Source of the DNA: Callipepla californica brunnescens
Lineage: Eukaryota > Chordata > Aves > Galliformes > Odontophoridae
Length of the DNA: 64,000 nt
Reading direction: 5' to 3'
Assembly (NCBI GenBank): GCA_023055505.1
Contig: JALIRH010000125.1
Coordinates: forward strand, 695,001-759,000
The notes below the pieces were generated by a model, which ran no database searches, had not been told where the DNA came from, and saw nothing but the letters and a program-made list of their open reading frames with translations. Shown piece by piece: positions 22,311 to 32,337 of this stretch. A program made the position numbers and the translations under genes. Positions within the stretch are counted from its first letter, which is position 1, and each line of letters starts with the position of its first letter.

Positions 22311-22727
22311 ATGTCTTTTCTGTTTCTGTTAAAACTGCCCTTACAGGGATTGTACTTCACCGCTTTTTCCCTCTTAATGCTCAAAACGTACTGGAACTTG
22401 GTTAAGTTTGCCATTCTGTTCCATTGGGTCTGGTCCCTGTATGATAAATTAAAAGCAATGATAGAGGAACCTGCCAGATCCCAGGGCACCCCAGCTAATG
22501 GAACAAAGGATAACATGTTAACGAACCATGTGATGTTTGAATGGGTATCCAGGTTCCCCTCTCAGTTTTTTATGAATTTTCAAGATCACAGCTTAGGGAT
22601 GGTGTTAATAATTGGGATATTAGTCCTCCTGCATGTAGTAGCACTTTACATCATGTGCAGGAAGCTTCTCCCAGAAACAGAGAATGTTGAATGGCAGGGA
22701 GAGTGGAGAGTTTTAGGAAAGAAATGA
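22311..22727 (+). CDS. Unrecognised 138-residue two-membrane-segment protein in ERV leader
   Basis: An ATG-started, uninterrupted 138-codon ORF lies between the primer-binding site and the gag-like ORF. Residues about 4-24 (LLKLPLQGLYFTAFSLLML) and about 94-115 (LGMVLIIGILVLLHVVALYI) are hydrophobic and membrane-segment-like. The middle is polar with an EEPARSQGTPANGTKD stretch containing one NGT glycosylation sequon. I know no retroviral leader gene of this form. After the stop, the next 130 bp still look coding in another frame (SWDLSPEQLQDPEELGLYL), so it could be the first part of a longer gag-linked polyprotein. Function unknown. Confidence 0.55.
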   Translation: MSFLFLLKLPLQGLYFTAFSLLMLKTYWNLVKFAILFHWVWSLYDKLKAMIEEPARSQGTPANGTKDNMLTNHVMFEWVSRFPSQFFMNFQDHSLGMVLIIGILVLLHVVALYIMCRKLLPETENVEWQGEWRVLGKK

Positions 22728-22891
22728 GAAGGATGGGGACACCCGGTGTCATGGGATCTTTCTCCTGAACAATTGCAGGATCCTGAGGAGCTAGGCCTGT
22801 ATCTGAGTAAAGGGTGCTGCGGCTCAGAAAGATCTGAGGTGGAACACTTATCTGGGGCTTGGCCTATGCTTACCGAGGTTTATATACTATT

Positions 22892-23968
22892 ATGAAGAGA
22901 GAGAGTGTCCAAACTGAGGCCCAAACCAAAGAGGAAAACCTCCCGGTCACACCTGACCAGCCAAAGGAAGCACCAGTATCAAAGTCAGTTGCCCCTGTGG
23001 AAGGCAAGAAATGGAAACGTGTGTCCTCGCGCCTAGAACGCAAAGAAGAGGTGCCGAAAGAAGAGGAAAATATAGGTGAGGGGGTGGCCACAACCCCATC
23101 ACCATCGAGAAAGGCAACAAAGAAAAGTGAGAGACATGGAGAAGAAAGTGATGATGAAGGTGAAGAGAAAGTTAAAGTTACGACGTTTCGTTGGCCCGTG
23201 AAAATGTCTGAGATCCAAGGCTCAAGAAAGGAGTTTATTCGACGTCCAGATGAGAGTATTGTCACTTGGTTGCTTCGGTGTTGGGACAACTGGGCCAACA
23301 GTGTGTCCCTTGATAGTAACGAAGCTCGCCAACTAGGAAACATTGCCCGAGATCCGGCTGTCGACAGAGGAATCAGCAGGTATATGGATGGAATCGCCAG
23401 CCTCTGGCAACGAATGCTAGTAGCTGTGAGGGAAAGATATCCCTACAAGAGTGACCTGGCACCTAAAGTGAAAAGGTGGAAAACTATTGAGGAAGGCATC
23501 CAGTATTTGAGAGAAACAGCTGTGGCGGAAATGCTGTATGATCCCACCTTTGATCCTGACGATCGGGACCATGATCCGGAGAAAGTAAGGAGTACACCCG
23601 AAATATGTCAGAAGCTTTCAAAGTCAGCACCAGAAAGGTACGCCGGTACACTAGTGACAACGTTCAACAGATATGAGGACCAAGACAGAAAACCCCCAGT
23701 TTTTGAACTAATTCTTACACTTCAAAACTTCAAACAAAAATTTCCGCTGCCATACGCGTCCATTTCAGCCATATCAAAGTTAGAAGGACAAATGGAAGAT
23801 ATACTGGGAAAATTATCCCAACTGATTGATAGGGTTGAATCGGTTGCAGCTATCAGAAGCAAACGCCATCCTGCTCGAGCAAATGACAGCACTAACTTCA
23901 CTAACTTCATGTCGCGTGCGGCTTTGTGGAGTTACTTACGTGCAAATGGAGAAGATATGAAGGAATGA
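22892..23968 (+). CDS. gag: ERV-L-like gag ORF, 358 codons, apparently intact
   Basis: The ATG at 22892 is the first in frame; an open frame extends slightly upstream without ATG. Residues about 1-110 are charged and disordered-looking (many E, K, P, S). From about 115 comes a compact capsid-like part: TFRWPVKMSEIQ, RRPDESIVTWLLRCWDNWAN, LWQRMLVAVRERYPY. Near the C-terminus a predicted helix (SKLEGQMEDILGKLSQLIDR) looks coiled-coil. There is no CCHC zinc knuckle. The ORF is open for over 1 kb although the downstream pol is broken. Identity as gag comes from position and length. Confidence 0.75.
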   Translation: MKRESVQTEAQTKEENLPVTPDQPKEAPVSKSVAPVEGKKWKRVSSRLERKEEVPKEEENIGEGVATTPSPSRKATKKSERHGEESDDEGEEKVKVTTFRWPVKMSEIQGSRKEFIRRPDESIVTWLLRCWDNWANSVSLDSNEARQLGNIARDPAVDRGISRYMDGIASLWQRMLVAVRERYPYKSDLAPKVKRWKTIEEGIQYLRETAVAEMLYDPTFDPDDRDHDPEKVRSTPEICQKLSKSAPERYAGTLVTTFNRYEDQDRKPPVFELILTLQNFKQKFPLPYASISAISKLEGQMEDILGKLSQLIDRVESVAAIRSKRHPARANDSTNFTNFMSRAALWSYLRANGEDMKE

Positions 23969-24094
23969 CATCAAAAACCCACCCCTGCACTGCGAGTACG
24001 GGTGAGAGAATTACAACACAGACCAACTACCAGCGAAGTTGTTCCCGTCACTACAGGTAATGAATAGAGGGGCCCTGCCCTCAGCCAGAGGAGG

Positions 24095-24420
24095 GAGAGG
24101 GATAATAGAGTGTATTGGACTGTGTGGATTCGGTGGCCTGGCACATCAAACCCACAGAAATAGGAGGCACTGGTGGATACTGGTGCACAATGTACTCTAA
24201 CGCCTTCAAGTTATAAAGGGGCAGAATTGATTCATCTCTCTGGAGTGACTGGCGGCTTTCAGGAATTGTCTGTGCTGGAGGCAGAAATAAGCCTCACGGG
24301 TAAAGACTGGCAGAAGCATCTTATAGTGATTGGACAGGGGCCCCACGCATACTTGGTATAGACTATCTCAGAAGGGGGCACTTTAAGGATCCCAAGGGGT
24401 AGCGATGGGCTTTTGGAATA
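24095..24420 (+). pseudogene. pro: ERV-L-like aspartic protease remnant
   Basis: The open stretch at 24173-24361 begins with the catalytic motif VDTGAQCTLTPS, with the Asp kept. It is followed by strand-rich sequence ending HLIVIGQGPHAYLV and a stop at 24361. Upstream, 23969-24160 is a Gly/Arg-rich linker without a clean frame. A frame change separates it from the RT that follows. Confidence 0.82.
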
Positions 24421-25270
24421 GCTACTGTGGACACAGATAGCATTAAGCAACTATCTGTTTTACCTGGCCTGTCAGAAGATCCATCTGTTGTGGGGTTGCT
24501 ACAAGTGGAGGAGCAACAGGTACCAATTGCTACAAAAACGGTGCACAGACGGCAGTACCGCACCAACAGGGATTCCTTGCTCCCCATTCATCATCTGATT
24601 CGTCAGCTAGAGAGCCAGGGAGTGATCAGCAAAACTCACTCCCCGTTTAACAGCCCCATATGGCCAGTGCGTAAAGCCAACGGAGAATGGAGGTTGACGG
24701 TAGATTACCGTGGCCTGAACGAAGTCACACCTCCACTGAGTGCTGCTGTGCCAGACATGCTTCAACTCCAGTATGAACTGGAGTCAAAAGCAGCCAAGTG
24801 GTATGCCACCATTGACATTGCTACATTGCTAACGCCTTCTTTTCAATTCCCTTGGCCACAGAATGCAGGCCACAGTTTGCCTTCACCTGGAGAGGCGTTC
24901 AGTACACCTGGAACCGTTTGCCCCAGGGGTGGAAGCACAGCCCAACCATTTGCCATGGGTTGATCCAAACTTCATTGGAACAGGGTGCTGCTCCTGAGCA
25001 TCTGCAGTACATCGACGATATTGCTGTATGGGGCAATACAGCAGAGGAAGTTTTTAAGAAAGGAGAGACAATAATACAGATCCTCCTGCGAGCTGGCTTC
25101 GCTATTAAGCGAAGCAAAGTGAAAGGACCTGCACAAGAAATTCAGTTCCTAGGCATAAAGTGGCAAGATGGACATCGTCACATCCCAACAGATGGGATTG
25201 ACAAAATTACTGCCATGTCTCCACCCACCAGTAAGACAGAGAGCCAAGCTTTTCTGGGTGTAGTGGGATT
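24421..25270 (+). pseudogene. pol: ERV-L-like reverse transcriptase with a frameshift
   Basis: The first part (24427-24850) gives fingers motifs SQGVISKTHSPFNSPIWPV and GEWRLTVDYRGLNEVT. The frame then shifts near 24830, inside the segment carrying the first catalytic Asp (YATIDIA). The second part (24852-25330) gives the palm motifs GVQYTWNRLPQGW and QYIDDIAVWGN (YIDD codons at 25008-25019) and the thumb with IQFLGIKW. Catalytic residues are kept, but a single frame no longer covers them. Confidence 0.9.
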
Positions 25271-25967
25271 TTGGAGACTGCATGTTCCAAACTACAGCCT
25301 CATTGTGAGCCCCCTTTATCAGGTGACCTCTGGAAGAAGAATGATTTTGTGTGGGGCCCTGAGCAGCAGCAGGCTTTTGAGCAAATGAAGCAGGAGATAG
25401 CCCGTGCCGTGGCCCTGGGGCCAGTGCGGACGGGACAGGATGTAAAGAACATCCTCTACACTGCTGCTGGAAAGGAAGGTCCCACTTGGAGTTTGTGGCA
25501 AAGAGCTTCTGGAGAGACCCGAGGCCGACCCCTTGGTTTCTGGAGTCGAGCATACAGGGGGTCTGAGGAGCGCTACACTCCAACTGAGAAGGAGATCTTA
25601 GCCGCATATCAGGGGGTTCGAGCTGCTTCTGAAGTAATCGGTACTGAAACGCAGCTCCTTCTGGCACCTCGACTGCCAGTACTGAACTGGATGTTTAAAG
25701 GAACAGTTCCCTCTACCCATCATGCTACTGATGCCACTTGGAGTAAGTGGACTGCGCTGATTACACAGCGAGCTCGGATGGGGAACCCCAACCGTTCAGG
25801 AATCCTGGAGGTGATCATGGACTGGCCTGAAGGTAAAAAGTTTGGAACAACACCAGCAGAGGAGGTGTCACGTGCTAAAGAAGCCTCACCATATAATGAA
25901 CTAACAGAAGATGAAAAGAGATACGCCCTGTTCACAGATGGATTGTGTCGCTTTGTGGGAAAGCCCG
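25271..25967 (+). pseudogene. pol: ERV-L-like connection and truncated RNase H
   Basis: After another frame change near 25330 an open stretch continues with WGPEQQQAFEQMKQEI and the connection subdomain (PLGFWSRAYRGSEERYTPTE). The RNase H start is visible as KRYALFTDG with its first catalytic Asp. About 25 bases later, at 25968, coding sequence ends in an 11-bp minisatellite. The rest of RNase H and all of integrase are absent. Confidence 0.88.
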
Positions 25968-28900
25968 ATTGCTGCCCCATAGCTGCCCCATAGCCTCGCC
26001 ATAGCTTCCTCTTAGATGCCCCACTGCAGCCCCATAGCTGCCTCACTGCTGCCCCATCGCTGACCCACTACTGCCTCACTGCTGCCCCATAGCTTCCCAA
26101 TAGCTGCCTCACCGTTGCCGCATATCTGCCCCATAGCCTCCCCACAGCCTCCTCATAGCTACCCAATAGCTGCCTCACTGGTGCACCATAGCTGCCCCAG
26201 AGCCTCGCCATAGCCTCATCATAGCTGCCCCACTGCTGCCCCATTGCTACCTCCCTGCTGCCCCATAGCCGCCCCATGGCTGTCTAATACCCGCCCCATA
26301 ACTGCCCTATAGCCTCCCCGTAGCCTCCTCATAGCTGTCTCACTGCTACCCCATAGCTGCCTCATAGCCGCCCCATAGCCACCCCATAGCTTCCTCACTG
26401 CTGCCCCATAGCTGCTCCATAGCCTCCCCATAGCCTCCTCAGAGCTGCCCCATAGCTGCCCTATAGCCTCCTCATAGCTTCCCACTGCTGCCCCATAGCT
26501 GCCCCGTGGCTGCCTCATAGCTGTCAAACTGCTGCCCCATTGACGCCCCATAGCTTCCTCACTGATGCACCATAGCTGCCCCATAGCCTCCCCATAGCCT
26601 CTTTATAGCTGCCCCACTGCTGCCCCTTAGATGCCCAATGGCTGCCTCATAGCCGCCCCGTAGCTGCCCCACTGCTGCCCCATAGCCTCCCCATAGCCTC
26701 TTCATAGCTGCCTCACTGCTGCCCCACAGCCGCCTCATGGCTGCCTCATACCTGCCCCATAGCTGCCTCATAGCCGCTCCATAGCTGCTGCATAGGCTCC
26801 TCGGAGCTGCCCCATAGCTTCCTCAATGCGGCCCCAGAGATGCCCAACTGCAGCCCCATGGTTGCCTCATAGCTTTTCCATAGCTGCCCCATAGCCTCCC
26901 CATAGCCGCCCCATAGCTGCCTCACTGCAGCTTCATAGCTGCCCCGTAGTCTCCCCATAGCCTCCTCATACCTGTCCCATCGCTGCCTCTCTGCTGCCCC
27001 ATAGTTGCCCCGTAGCCTCCTCATAGCTACCCCACTACTGCCCCATACCTGCCCCACTGCTGCTACATATCCACCCCATAGATGTCTCACTGGTGTCCCA
27101 TTGCCACCCCATGGCTGCCTAATAGCCGCCCCATTGCTGCCCCACTGCTGCCCCATAGCTGCACCATGGCTGCCTCATAGCTGTCCAATACCTGCCCTAT
27201 AGCCTACCCATAGCCTCCTCATAGCTCTCTCACTGCTTCCCCATAGTTGCCCCATGGCTGCCTTGTAGCCGCCCCATAGCTGGTCCATAGCCTCCTCTTA
27301 GCTGCCCCACTGCTGCCCCATAGCCGTTTGATGGCTGCCCCATGGCTACCCCATAGCTGCCCCACTTCTGCCCCATAGCCTCCCCATAGCCTCCTCATAG
27401 CTGCCTCACTGCTGCCCCATAGCTGCCTCATAACTGCAAAACTGCTGCCCCATTGCCGCCTCGTAGCTTCCTCACTGATGCACAATAGCTGCCCCATAGC
27501 CTCCCCATAGCTTCCTCTTAGCTGCCCCACTGCAGCCCCATAGCTGCAGCACTTATGCCCCATAGCTGACCCACTACTGCCTCACTGCTGCCCCATAGCC
27601 GCCTCACTGCTGCCCTTAGCTGCCTCAGTGGTGCCCCAGACGTACCCCATGGCTGCCCCATAGCCTCCCCATAGCTGCCTCACTGGTGCCCCAGACGTAC
27701 CCCATGGCTGCCTCATAGCCGCCCCATAGCTGCCCCATTACTGCCCCATAGCCTCCCCATACTTGCCCCATAGCTGTCTCACTGCTGACCCATAGCCACC
27801 CCATAGCTGCCTCCCTGCTCCACCATAGCTTCCCTATGTCTGCCTCATCGCCACCCCATAGCTGCCTCATAACCTCTCGATATCTGCTCCATAGCTGCCC
27901 CACTGCTGCCCCATACCTGCCCCATAGCCTCCCCATAGCCGTCCCATAGCTGCCTCACTGCTGCCCCATGGTGCCCAATGGCTGCCTAATAGCCGCCCGA
28001 TAGCCTTGCCACTGCTTCCCAATAGCTGCCCCACTACTGCCCCATAGCCGCTCTATAGCTGCCTCATCGGCTTCCCATAGCCTCCTCATAGCTGCCTCAT
28101 TGCTGCCTCACTGCTGCCCAATAGCTGCCCCATAGCCTCCCCATAGTCTCCTCATAGTTGCCCCACTGCTGCCCCATAGACGCCCCATAGCTGCCTCACT
28201 GCTGCTTCATAGCTGCCCCATAGCCTCCCAATTGCCTCCTCTTAGCTGCCACACCGCTGCCCCAGAGCTGCTTGATAAGTGCCTCATACCTGTCCCATAG
28301 CTGCCTCACTGCTGCCCCATAGCCTCCTCATAGCCTCCTCATATCTGCCCCACTGCTGCTCCATATCCGCCCCATAGCTGCCCGACTGCTGCCCCGTAGC
28401 CTCCCCATAGCTGCCTCACTGGTGCCCCAAAACTGCCTCACTGCTGCCCCATAGCCTCCCCATAGCCTCCTCATAGCTGCCCAACTGCTGCCCCATAGCT
28501 GCCTCACTGCTTCCCCACTACTGCCCCATAGCCTCCTCATAGCTACCTCATAGCTGCCTCACTTCTGCCCCTTACCTGCCCCACTACTTCCCCATAGCTG
28601 CCCCACTAATGCCCCATAGCTGCCCCATAGCCTCTCCTGAGCCGCCACATAGCTGCCTCACTACTGCCCCATAGCTGCCCAACTGCTGCCTTATAGCTGC
28701 CAAACTACTGCCCCATAGCCGCCCCAAAGCTGTTTCAAATCTGCTCCATAGCTGCCCCATAGCCTCCTCATAGCTGTTCTATAGCTAGCTCACTGCTGCC
28801 CCATAGCTGCCCCATAGCCTCCCTATAGCTTCCTCTTAGATGCCCCACTGCGGCCCCATAGCTGCAGCACTAATGCCCCATAGCTGACCCACTACTGCCT

Positions 28901-31468
28901 CACTGCTGCCCCATAGCTTCTCAATAGCTACCTCAACGTTGCCACATATCTGCCCCATAGCCTCCCCACAGCCTCTTCATAGCTACCCAATAGCTGCCTC
29001 ACTGGTGCACCATAGCTGCCCCAGAGCCTCGCCATAGCCTCATCATAGCTGCTCCACTGCTGCCCCATTGCTACCTCCCTGCTGCCCCATAGCCGCCCCA
29101 TGGCTGCCTAATAGCCGCCCAATAGCTGCCCCACTGCTGCCCCATTGATGCCTTATATCTGCCCGACTACTGCCACATAGCCACTATATACCTGCCCCAT
29201 AGCCTCCCCATAGCCTCCTCATAGCTGCCCCATAGCTGCCCTCTAGCCTCCTCATAGCTGTCCCACTGCTGTCCCATAGCTGCCCCGTGACTGCCTCATA
29301 GCTGTCAAACTGCTGCCCTAAAGACGCCCCATAGCTTCCTCACTGATGCACCATAGCTGCCGCACAGCCTCTCCATAGCCTCTTTATAGCTGCCCAACTG
29401 CTGCCCCATAGCTGCCTCACTGCTTCCCCACTACTGCCCAATAGCTACCCCATAGCTGCCTCACTGCTGCCCCATATCTGCCCCACTACTTCCCCATAGC
29501 TGCCCCACTAATGCCCCATAGCTGCCCCATAGCCTCTCCTGAGCTGCCACATAGCTGCCTCACTACTGCCCCAACTGCTGCCCAACTGCTGCCTCATAGC
29601 TGCCAAACTACTGCCCCACAGCCGCCCCAAAGCTGTTTCAAATCTGCTCCAGAGCTGCCCCATAGCCTCCTCATAGCTGCCCAACTGCTGCCCCATAGCT
29701 GACTCACTGCTAACCCATAGCTGCCCCATGGCTGCCTTATAGCCGCACCATAGCTGCTTCACTGCTGCCACATATCTGACCCATAGCCGCCTCATAACTG
29801 CCTCACTGCTGCTTCATAGCCGCCCCATAGCCTCCTCATAGCCTCCTCATATCTGCCCCACTGCTGCCACATAGCTGTCTTACTACTGCCCCATACCTGC
29901 CCCACTGCTGCTCCATATCCGCCCCATAGCTGCCCGACTGCTGCCCCATATCTGCCCCATAGCCTCCTCATAGCTGTTCTAAAGCTAGCTCAATGCTGTC
30001 CGATAGCTGCCCCATAGCCTCCCCATAGCCTCCTCTTAACTGCCCCACTCGGCCCCATAGCTGCAGCACTAATGCCCCATAGCTGACCGACTACTCCCTC
30101 ATTGCTGCCCCATAGCTTCCCCATAGCTACCTCACCGTTGCCACATATCTACCCCATATCCTCCCCACAGCCTCCTCAAAGCTACCCCATAGCTGCCTCA
30201 CTGTTGCACCATAGCTGCCCCATAGCCTCTCCATACCCTCCTCATTGCTGCCCCATAGCTGCCCCATAGCTTCCCCACAGCCTCCTCATAACTGTCCCAT
30301 TGGTGCCCCATAGCTGCCCCATGGCTGCCTCACTGGTGTACCATAGCTGCCCCATGGCTGCCTCACTGGTGTACCATAGCTGCCCCGTAGACTCACCATA
30401 GCCTCATCATAGCTTCCCAACTGCTGCCCCATTGCTACCTCCCTGCTGCCCTATAGCTGCCCCATAGCTGCTCCATAGCCTCCCCATAGCCTCCTCATAA
30501 CTGCCCCACTAATGCCCCATAGCTGCCGCACTAATGCCCCATATTTGACTCTCTACTCCCTCACTGCTGCCCCGTAGCCTCCCTATAGCTGCCTCACTGG
30601 TGCCCCATAGCTGCCCCATAGCTTCCCCACAGCCTTCTCATAGCTGCCTCACTACTTCCTCACTACTGCCCCATAGCTTTCTCATAGCTACCCCATAGCT
30701 GCCTCACTGCTGCCCCATATCTGCCCCACTACTTCCCCATAGCTGCCCCACTAATGCCCCATAGCTGCCACATAGCCTCTTAATAACCGTCCCATATCTG
30801 CCCCACTGCTGCTCCATTGCCTCCCCATAACCTCCTCATAGCTGACCCATAGCTGCCCCATAGCTACCTCACTGCTGCCCCATACGTGCCCCATGGCTGC
30901 CTAATTCCCGCCCCATAGCTGCCCCACTGCTGCCTTATATCTGCCCAACTACTGCCACATAGGCGCTCTATAGCTGCCCCATAGCCTCCCCTTAGCCTCC
31001 TCATAGCTGCCCCATAGCTAGCTCTCTGCTGCCACATAGCTTCCCCATAGCCTCCTCATAGCTGTCCCACTGCTGCCCCATAGCTGCCAAAATGCTGCCC
31101 CAAAGCCGCCCCATAGCTTCCTCACTGATGCACCATAGCTGCCCCATAGCCTCCCATAGCCTCCTTATAGCTGCCTCACTGCTACTCCATAGCTCCATCA
31201 CTGCTTCCTCATAGCTGCCCCACTACTGCCTCATAGCTGCTTGATGGCTGCCTAATAGCCGCCCCATACCTGCCCCACTGTTGCCCCATAACTGCCCCAT
31301 GGCTACCCTTAGAGCTGCCCCACTTCTGTCCCATAGCTGCCCCATAGCTGCCCCACTGCTGCCCCGTGGCTGCCTCATTTCTGCCCCATACCTGCCTTAC
31401 TGCAGCCCCATAGCCGCCCCATAGCCACCCCATAGCTGCCTCATATCCTCCCCATAGCCTCCTCATAG
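25968..31468. repeat. 11-bp minisatellite array (ccccatagctg), left part
   Basis: About 5.5 kb of imperfect 11-bp units: ccccatagctg, ccccatagcct, cctcatagctg, cctcactgctg. The minus strand carries a G-run in almost every unit. Because 11 is not a multiple of 3 and the minus-strand unit has no stop in any phase, the minus strand shows many open frames of repeating G-Q-L-W-G-S-Y-G-A-A-M. These are products of the period, not genes. Confidence 0.95.
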
Positions 31469-31920
31469 ATGTTACAAGTGCTAGGGGAAAAAAGAGAGCG
31501 CCGCGCGGCCCCCGGAATCCTGCCCCGCCCCTCCCCCGCTGCCGCTGCCGCTGCCGCTGCCCCTGCCCAGCCCCACCCCCAAAGCTCACAGTGCCTCCCG
31601 TACAGCCGCCGCCGCCGCTCCAACGTGCGGTTTCCGCGGCAACGGAGCCGCCGCCGCCGCCGCCGCTCCAACGCGCGGTTTCCGCAGTTTCCGCAGTTTC
31701 CGCGGTTCCCACGGCAACGGAGCCGCCGCCGCCGCCGCCGCTCCAACGCGCGGTTTCCGCGGTTTCCGCGGCGCCGCCACCGCCGCCGCCATAGTACTCC
31801 ACCGCTCCGTTCATCTGCGGGGGGGGGGGGGGGGGGGACTTCCGTTTCCGGCTTCCGGGACCGGCGCACGCGTAGTGCTATTCCCAGAGCCGCGCGCAGT
31901 GGGGGTGGGGCTGTTCGGCC
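31469..31920 (+). promoter_or_regulatory. CpG-island promoter of SGF29
   Basis: A GC- and CpG-rich island between two parts of the 11-bp array, ending at the SGF29 start codon. It contains ETS-type motifs in tandem (acttccgtttccggcttccggg, 31838-31859). A 19-base G run lies at 31819-31837. Repeated gtttccgcgg segments occur, two of them forming RFX-like gtttccgcggcaac (about 31628) and gttcccacggcaac (about 31702). No TATA box is seen, as usual for a housekeeping promoter. Confidence 0.75.
31603..31795. repeat. GCC-rich tandem repeat within the promoter island
   Basis: Three imperfect copies of a segment made of (gcc)n, ctccaacgcgcgg and tttccgcgg. The gcc tracts are near 31601-31615, 31651-31667 and 31721-31740. 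Open frames on both strands here (Arg-, Ala- or Gly-rich) are low-complexity and I do not accept them as genes. Confidence 0.85.
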
Positions 31921-31997
31921 ATGGCGTTGGCGGGGGGGGGAGGTCGCGCAACGTGGAGCTCCTGGGGGAGCTACAGCGGCTGCTCGCGCACACGCAG
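31921..31997 (+). pseudogene. SGF29: SGF29 exon 1, one base short in a G run
   Basis: SGF29 is the SAGA-complex subunit whose tandem Tudor domain reads H3K4 methylation. ATGGCGTTGGCG opens the exon (M-A-L-A), and its 3' part reads RNVELLGELQRLLAHTQ before the donor CAG|gtgggaaag. This fits the SGF29 N-terminus (M-A-L start, E-L-L-x-E-L core, T-Q at the exon end). The exon is 77 bp. With one more G in the run at 31932-31940 it would be 78 bp and in frame throughout. As given, the start and the ELL helix are in different frames, which is either a homopolymer error or a real lesion. Confidence 0.8.
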
Positions 31998-32337
31998 GTG
32001 GGAAAGGGGAGGGGGGGAGGAGTGGGGTGGCGGAGGGAGAAGGGGGGAATAGGGTGTGGGTGGGGTGGGGCGGAGTTGGGTGAGGGACGGGGATGTGGGG
32101 CTGGGGTTGGGGCTAATGGGGCTCGATGCTCGGTTCTAAGTCCGGGTGCTCAGTTAGGGGTCTGAAGGCTCTGTTATGGGGCTGGGGCTGCAGATGTGGG
32201 GTCGGGGTTATGGGGCTGGGGTCGGGGTTGTGGGTCCGGGGCCGTCGATGTGGGGGAGGGATCAGCCAGTCCTCATTGGTGGGCAACCATGGAAGGGGCG
32301 AGGACTCCAACAAAAGAAGCGGGGGGAAACCAGCAGC
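31998..32337 (+). other. SGF29: Start of SGF29 intron 1, G-rich, no exon seen
   Basis: Begins gtgggaaagg and is G-rich (ggggtggggcgg, then repeats of ggggctggggtcggggtt). No coding sequence is seen. It passes into the second part of the 11-bp array at about 32338. Confidence 0.6.

Larger units (their letters stand above)
21547..25967 (+). mobile_element. ERV-L-like (class III) endogenous retrovirus, 3' truncated
   Basis: The order is 5' LTR (21547-22079), primer-binding site (22084-22101), a leader ORF (22311-22727), gag-like ORF (22892-23968), protease, reverse transcriptase and the start of RNase H. RT motifs (QYIDDIAVWGN, IQFLGIKWQDGHRHIPTDG) are those of the ERV-L/spuma-related group, and gag lacks CCHC knuckles, which also fits. 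The element is inserted in a CR1 fragment and is cut at 25967 where an 11-bp minisatellite starts; integrase, any further genes and the 3' LTR are missing. Confidence 0.9.

Noticed and set aside
31441..31869. A divergent minus-strand gene starting M-N-G-A-V-E-Y-Y
   Set aside because: The frame soon becomes Gly/Ala/Arg-rich repeat from the GCC tract and runs into the 11-bp array. A divergent transcript is possible but coding is unsupported.
31469..32083. Plus-strand Arg/Pro-rich open frame of 204 codons over the promoter
   Set aside because: Low-complexity translation of a CpG island; it overlaps SGF29 exon 1 in another frame.
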